The notes under the pieces were generated by a model, which was not told the origin of the DNA, made no database searches, and saw only the letters and a list, made by a program, of their open reading frames with translations. DNA of 35,069 bases from Haplomitrium mnioides (lineage: Eukaryota; Marchantiophyta; Haplomitriopsida; Calobryales). The DNA lies in assembly GCA_049999725.1 (NCBI GenBank), contig JBNGIS010031806.1, positions 1 to 35,069 on the forward strand, in the 5' to 3' direction. Position 1 is the stretch's first letter, and every line of letters starts with the position of its first letter. A program made the position numbers and the translations under genes. Below are positions 32,763 to 35,069 of the stretch, one piece after another.

Positions 32763-34505
32763 TCAAGCTAATTCCAGCTCCTCTTCTTTGGTTACTCTTA
32801 TCTCAAGAGCATTGGTCATCGCAGTCTCCCCTACCAATTGTCTCTTTCTCTTGATAGTTTTAATAATAACATCATGGAATTCCTTCTTTGTAATACCAAG
32901 GATCTCTCTCAAGGTAAACTCAATCTTTGCATTGAGTACCCTCTCTTCCAATACTCCTCTTAGGTCTGTAGTTGCCTCAATATCAGATTGCAGCTTGTAT
33001 GCTGGGGTCTTTTCCTTCTCTTTGGCTTTTCCTTTCTCCAAAGTAGAAGGTAAAACATCTTCCATATGTTCCTCCCTTGAAGGTTGTGTCTTTTCTCCTC
33101 TTTGTGGCCTCTTTGAAGCTGGCCTCTCTTCACTGGTACTTGCTTCCTCTCTTCTTCTTTTCTCTTCCACAAGTGCCTCATGCTGATTTTTTGCAATGTA
33201 AGCATGTACTGAAAGAGTGTCAACTGGATCATCCCATCCAGTAGCAGTTTTGATAGACGTGGCAACCTTCAACAAATCCTCTCTTTTTGTGTTTCCTCCT
33301 TCCATTGCAGACAGCGCACAAGACCACAACCTACTGGTTTTCACGTGTTGGGTAAAATCACGCTCCACCTCAATTCCATAGGTGGCAGCCTCTACTTGCG
33401 TACTAGCAAGTTTTTGCATGTACTCCTCAACAACACCCTTCATTCCTCCCTGTCCAAAATTGGTTTTGAGGATCTCACCTGTCTCTTTGAGAGCAATCTT
33501 GCCCTCCTTCCAATAGATAACTCCAGAGTGAAGAGAATGAGTAAAGTCTCCACACTCTTTTCTTGAGTATTCGGTGCTGTCACACCATATACACCGTTGA
33601 GCATGCCCTGGTTTTTGGGCAGGCTGATTGTTGCTTTCCTTTTTTTTCCCTTCTAACTTTGCAAATTTAATTTGTAGATCCTTCATGCCCTTGACTAGCT
33701 CCTCCACTACATCTCTTTGTGGAGCAATAGTAGGAAGATGAGTAGGAGGCATAGAACTAGCAGGAATAGTAGGAGCAATTGGATGTTTACGCGGTACTAT
33801 GATGGGTGGTGGTCTCACATCATGCCTTACCACCACCTTGCCTCTTCTGGACTCCCTCTTAGTTAATACACTTATCGCCTCCGAAACTCCCTTCCAATCA
33901 AAAGTCAAGCCATTATCTTTGGTTCTATCCTCTAGAAGTAACTCTAATTCTCTTTGCAGATCATCATTTGCTGATTGTAGGAACAACTCCACCTTATCCT
34001 TCTCTTGAGTCAATTTCTCCATACGAGACAATTGGGAAAATTGCCTCTCAAACTCTCGAAAAAGCTCTGTAGCAACCAAACCTTTGTTTGTTTGATTCAC
34101 CCATTCGATGAATGACTTTTTAGTCACTCTATCAGCATCCTCCAGTGAATATTCTTCCTTTAGTTGGAGAGAAAAGCTCTCCCAGTCACCTCCATACACT
34201 CGGATAAGCTCCTTCACACGTCCTCTTAACTCTAATACAACAACTAACTCAAAAGTTTGAATCATATCTCTTTCTGGAACTTTATTAAGTTCCATCTCTT
34301 GAGCATAGTATTTCAGATATTTGGAGATATTTCTCCCATCAAATTGGTCCAGCAATCCAACAACAGATTGCAAAGCTCTCATAACCATTGTTTCTTTTCG
34401 GTCAGAAGCTTGTTGTTGATGTATAAACAGGGCAAATGCTTGGAACATTTGCGCAGTCGCAGGGTCCAATTGTAGCATTAAAGTGCCTTGGCCAAAAGAA
34501 CCCAT
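32763..34505 (-). CDS. Gypsy gag polyprotein (580 codons), intact up to an in-frame TGA
   Basis: Longest open frame in the window, from ATG (34503-34505), only 70 bp after the 5' LTR. Residues 1-235 form the retrotransposon gag fold (MGSFGQGTLMLQLDPATAQM, FDGRNISKYLKYYAQEMELN). A Pro-rich stretch follows (PPPIIVPRKHPIAPTIPAS, about 225-255), then a charged helix with coiled-coil character (about 265-295), a zinc-knuckle relative at 305-318, and a long Lys/Glu-rich tail. The knuckle reads C-X2-C-X4-Tyr-X4-C, with Tyr in place of His. It ends with ELELA then TGA, and protease resumes in the same frame after the stop. Gag packages the RNA. Because the frame is open over 580 codons it may still be translatable if transcribed, but the rest of the element is dead. 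Confidence 0.92.
   Translation of the reverse strand: MGSFGQGTLMLQLDPATAQMFQAFALFIHQQQASDRKETMVMRALQSVVGLLDQFDGRNISKYLKYYAQEMELNKVPERDMIQTFELVVVLELRGRVKELIRVYGGDWESFSLQLKEEYSLEDADRVTKKSFIEWVNQTNKGLVATELFREFERQFSQLSRMEKLTQEKDKVELFLQSANDDLQRELELLLEDRTKDNGLTFDWKGVSEAISVLTKRESRRGKVVVRHDVRPPPIIVPRKHPIAPTIPASSMPPTHLPTIAPQRDVVEELVKGMKDLQIKFAKLEGKKKESNNQPAQKPGHAQRCIWCDSTEYSRKECGDFTHSLHSGVIYWKEGKIALKETGEILKTNFGQGGMKGVVEEYMQKLASTQVEAATYGIEVERDFTQHVKTSRLWSCALSAMEGGNTKREDLLKVATSIKTATGWDDPVDTLSVHAYIAKNQHEALVEEKRRREEASTSEERPASKRPQRGEKTQPSREEHMEDVLPSTLEKGKAKEKEKTPAYKLQSDIEATTDLRGVLEERVLNAKIEFTLREILGITKKEFHDVIIKTIKRKRQLVGETAMTNALEIRVTKEEELELA
33552..33593 (-). other. Gypsy gag zinc knuckle with His replaced by Tyr
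   Basis: Encodes CIWCDSTEYSRKEC. Spacing is exactly that of a CCHC knuckle, but the third ligand is Tyr. A single C to T change (CAC/CAT to TAC/TAT) would explain it. Zinc binding is probably weakened. Confidence 0.85.
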
Positions 34506-34553
34506 ATTGATTTCTAAAGCCTCTAAAGTTTCACACTCTCTCCACCCTAGAGT

Positions 34554-34571
34554 TTCACCTTAGATTCACCA
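34554..34571 (-). other. Gypsy primer binding site candidate
   Basis: Two bases after the LTR end (CGCGACA on the minus strand) comes TGGTGAATCTAAGGTGAA. TGG complements the CCA end of a tRNA and the place is right. I could not assign the primer tRNA from memory. Confidence 0.6.
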
Positions 34572-34573
34572 AC

Positions 34574-35069
34574 TGTCGCGTGGCAGTAATTTAGGTCTGG
34601 GAATACACAAGGTATATGGATGTGAAGAAGGTTGTGTGAAAGGTAGAAGCTTTGGTGATGATAGTGCTGAAATGTAGAAAATTTGGCAAAGATTGAGGGC
34701 TTCTTGCCTTGGTGGCTTCAATGCCCTTTAAACAAAGCAAAGGTAAGCAATTTGTACTTCCTTTGTACTCAAATTTCGGTCAAAGATAATGTAAGGTCTA
34801 CTAAGTTGTTCAATCTATAACTCTCAGTCTGGAATTCAGGTTGTCTAAGAAAGCTGTGTGCAAATTTTCAGTGCAAAATTCACAGTAAAGTGCTCTCCAT
34901 AGTCGAAACTCAATTGTTGGTTAAAAGACCAAAAATCCAACACTCATAAACTTTCCCGAGTAATAACTCTTTTGATTCAGATGATCTTGACACAAAATTT
35001 CATACAGAACTTCTTCACACTTCACTCTAGCCTTCCACAAAGTTTCAACTTCTATACTGCTCTTGGTAT
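34574..35069 (-). repeat. Gypsy 5' LTR, first 496 bp of the plus-strand copy, cut by the window end
   Basis: Aligns with 26924-27418 from TGTCGCGTGGCAGTAATT to the last base, with about 31 substitutions and a one-base indel in an A run. This part is the U5/R side of the minus-strand element. The promoter side lies outside the window. Confidence 0.95.

Larger units (their letters stand above)
26924..35069 (-). mobile_element. Ty3/gypsy LTR retrotransposon, broken, 5' LTR runs off the window
   Basis: Minus strand. A complete 3' LTR at 26924-28659 and the first 496 bp of the matching 5' LTR at 34574-35069 flank about 5.9 kb of interior. The order gag, protease, reverse transcriptase, RNase H, integrase is that of Ty3/gypsy. 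If the 5' LTR has the same length, the element would be about 9.4 kb. Breaks seen: in-frame TGA at 32763, a frameshift near 32218, TGA at 32068, and frameshifts near 31010, 29975 and in the nine-A run at 29083-29091. The LTR copies differ at about 31 of 495 aligned sites plus one indel (hand count). Reverse transcriptase reads FLDD, and the protease motif is Asp-His-Gly. No chromodomain follows the integrase and no extra open reading frame is present. Clade not assigned. Confidence 0.95.

Noticed and set aside
32752-33186. A 144-codon Ser/Leu-rich plus-strand frame opposite gag
   Set aside because: It is the complement of a Lys/Glu-rich gag tail, which gives a Ser/Leu/Phe-rich shadow. No independent evidence.
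26924-35069. Envelope-like gene in the gypsy element
   Set aside because: Pol ends about 50 bp before the polypurine tract and the LTR follows directly, so there is no room for a further gene.

Overview
This window looks like heterochromatic nuclear DNA of a land plant. It is about two-thirds AT-rich satellite DNA, with two LTR retrotransposons inserted into it, and I see no host gene. The plant call rests on the Ty1/copia element with an initiator-Met type primer binding site and on the frequent loss of CpG in the satellite, as expected of methylated DNA. The species cannot be named from sequence alone. The Ty3/gypsy element has a reverse transcriptase and protease type that I associate from memory more with non-flowering plants and fungal-like gypsy elements than with the common flowering-plant clades. 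That hint needs a phylogeny.

Layout. 1-10213 and 15057-26923 are one satellite array. The basic unit is a 224-bp dimer made of two 112-bp halves, A and B, about three-quarters identical to each other; there are about 98 dimers in total. At 10214-15056 a 4843-bp Ty1/copia element lies on the minus strand inside the array. It has 258-bp LTRs and a perfect 5-bp target duplication (TGTCT). It carries gag, protease, integrase, reverse transcriptase and RNase H in copia order, all broken by stops and frameshifts. From 26924 to the window end a Ty3/gypsy element, also on the minus strand, carries a complete 1736-bp 3' LTR, a whole but broken gag-pol, and the first 496 bp (in window coordinates) of the 5' LTR, which runs off the end.

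The satellite right of the copia element has a clear history: an 8-dimer higher-order repeat (about 1.79 kb) present twice in tandem, a third copy shortened by three dimers, an interleaved second block of 5 to 6 dimers, and one place where two A halves abut without a B half. The part left of the copia element shows only faint traces of this. Both retroelements have LTR pairs differing by roughly 6-7% by hand count, so they inserted at broadly similar times, probably a few million years ago if plant substitution rates from the literature apply. Neither appears able to make intact proteins.

The most interesting items are the mosaic higher-order structure with datable recombination junctions, the gypsy element type (FLDD reverse transcriptase, Asp-His-Gly protease motif, no chromodomain), and the CpG-site decay shared by satellite and elements.
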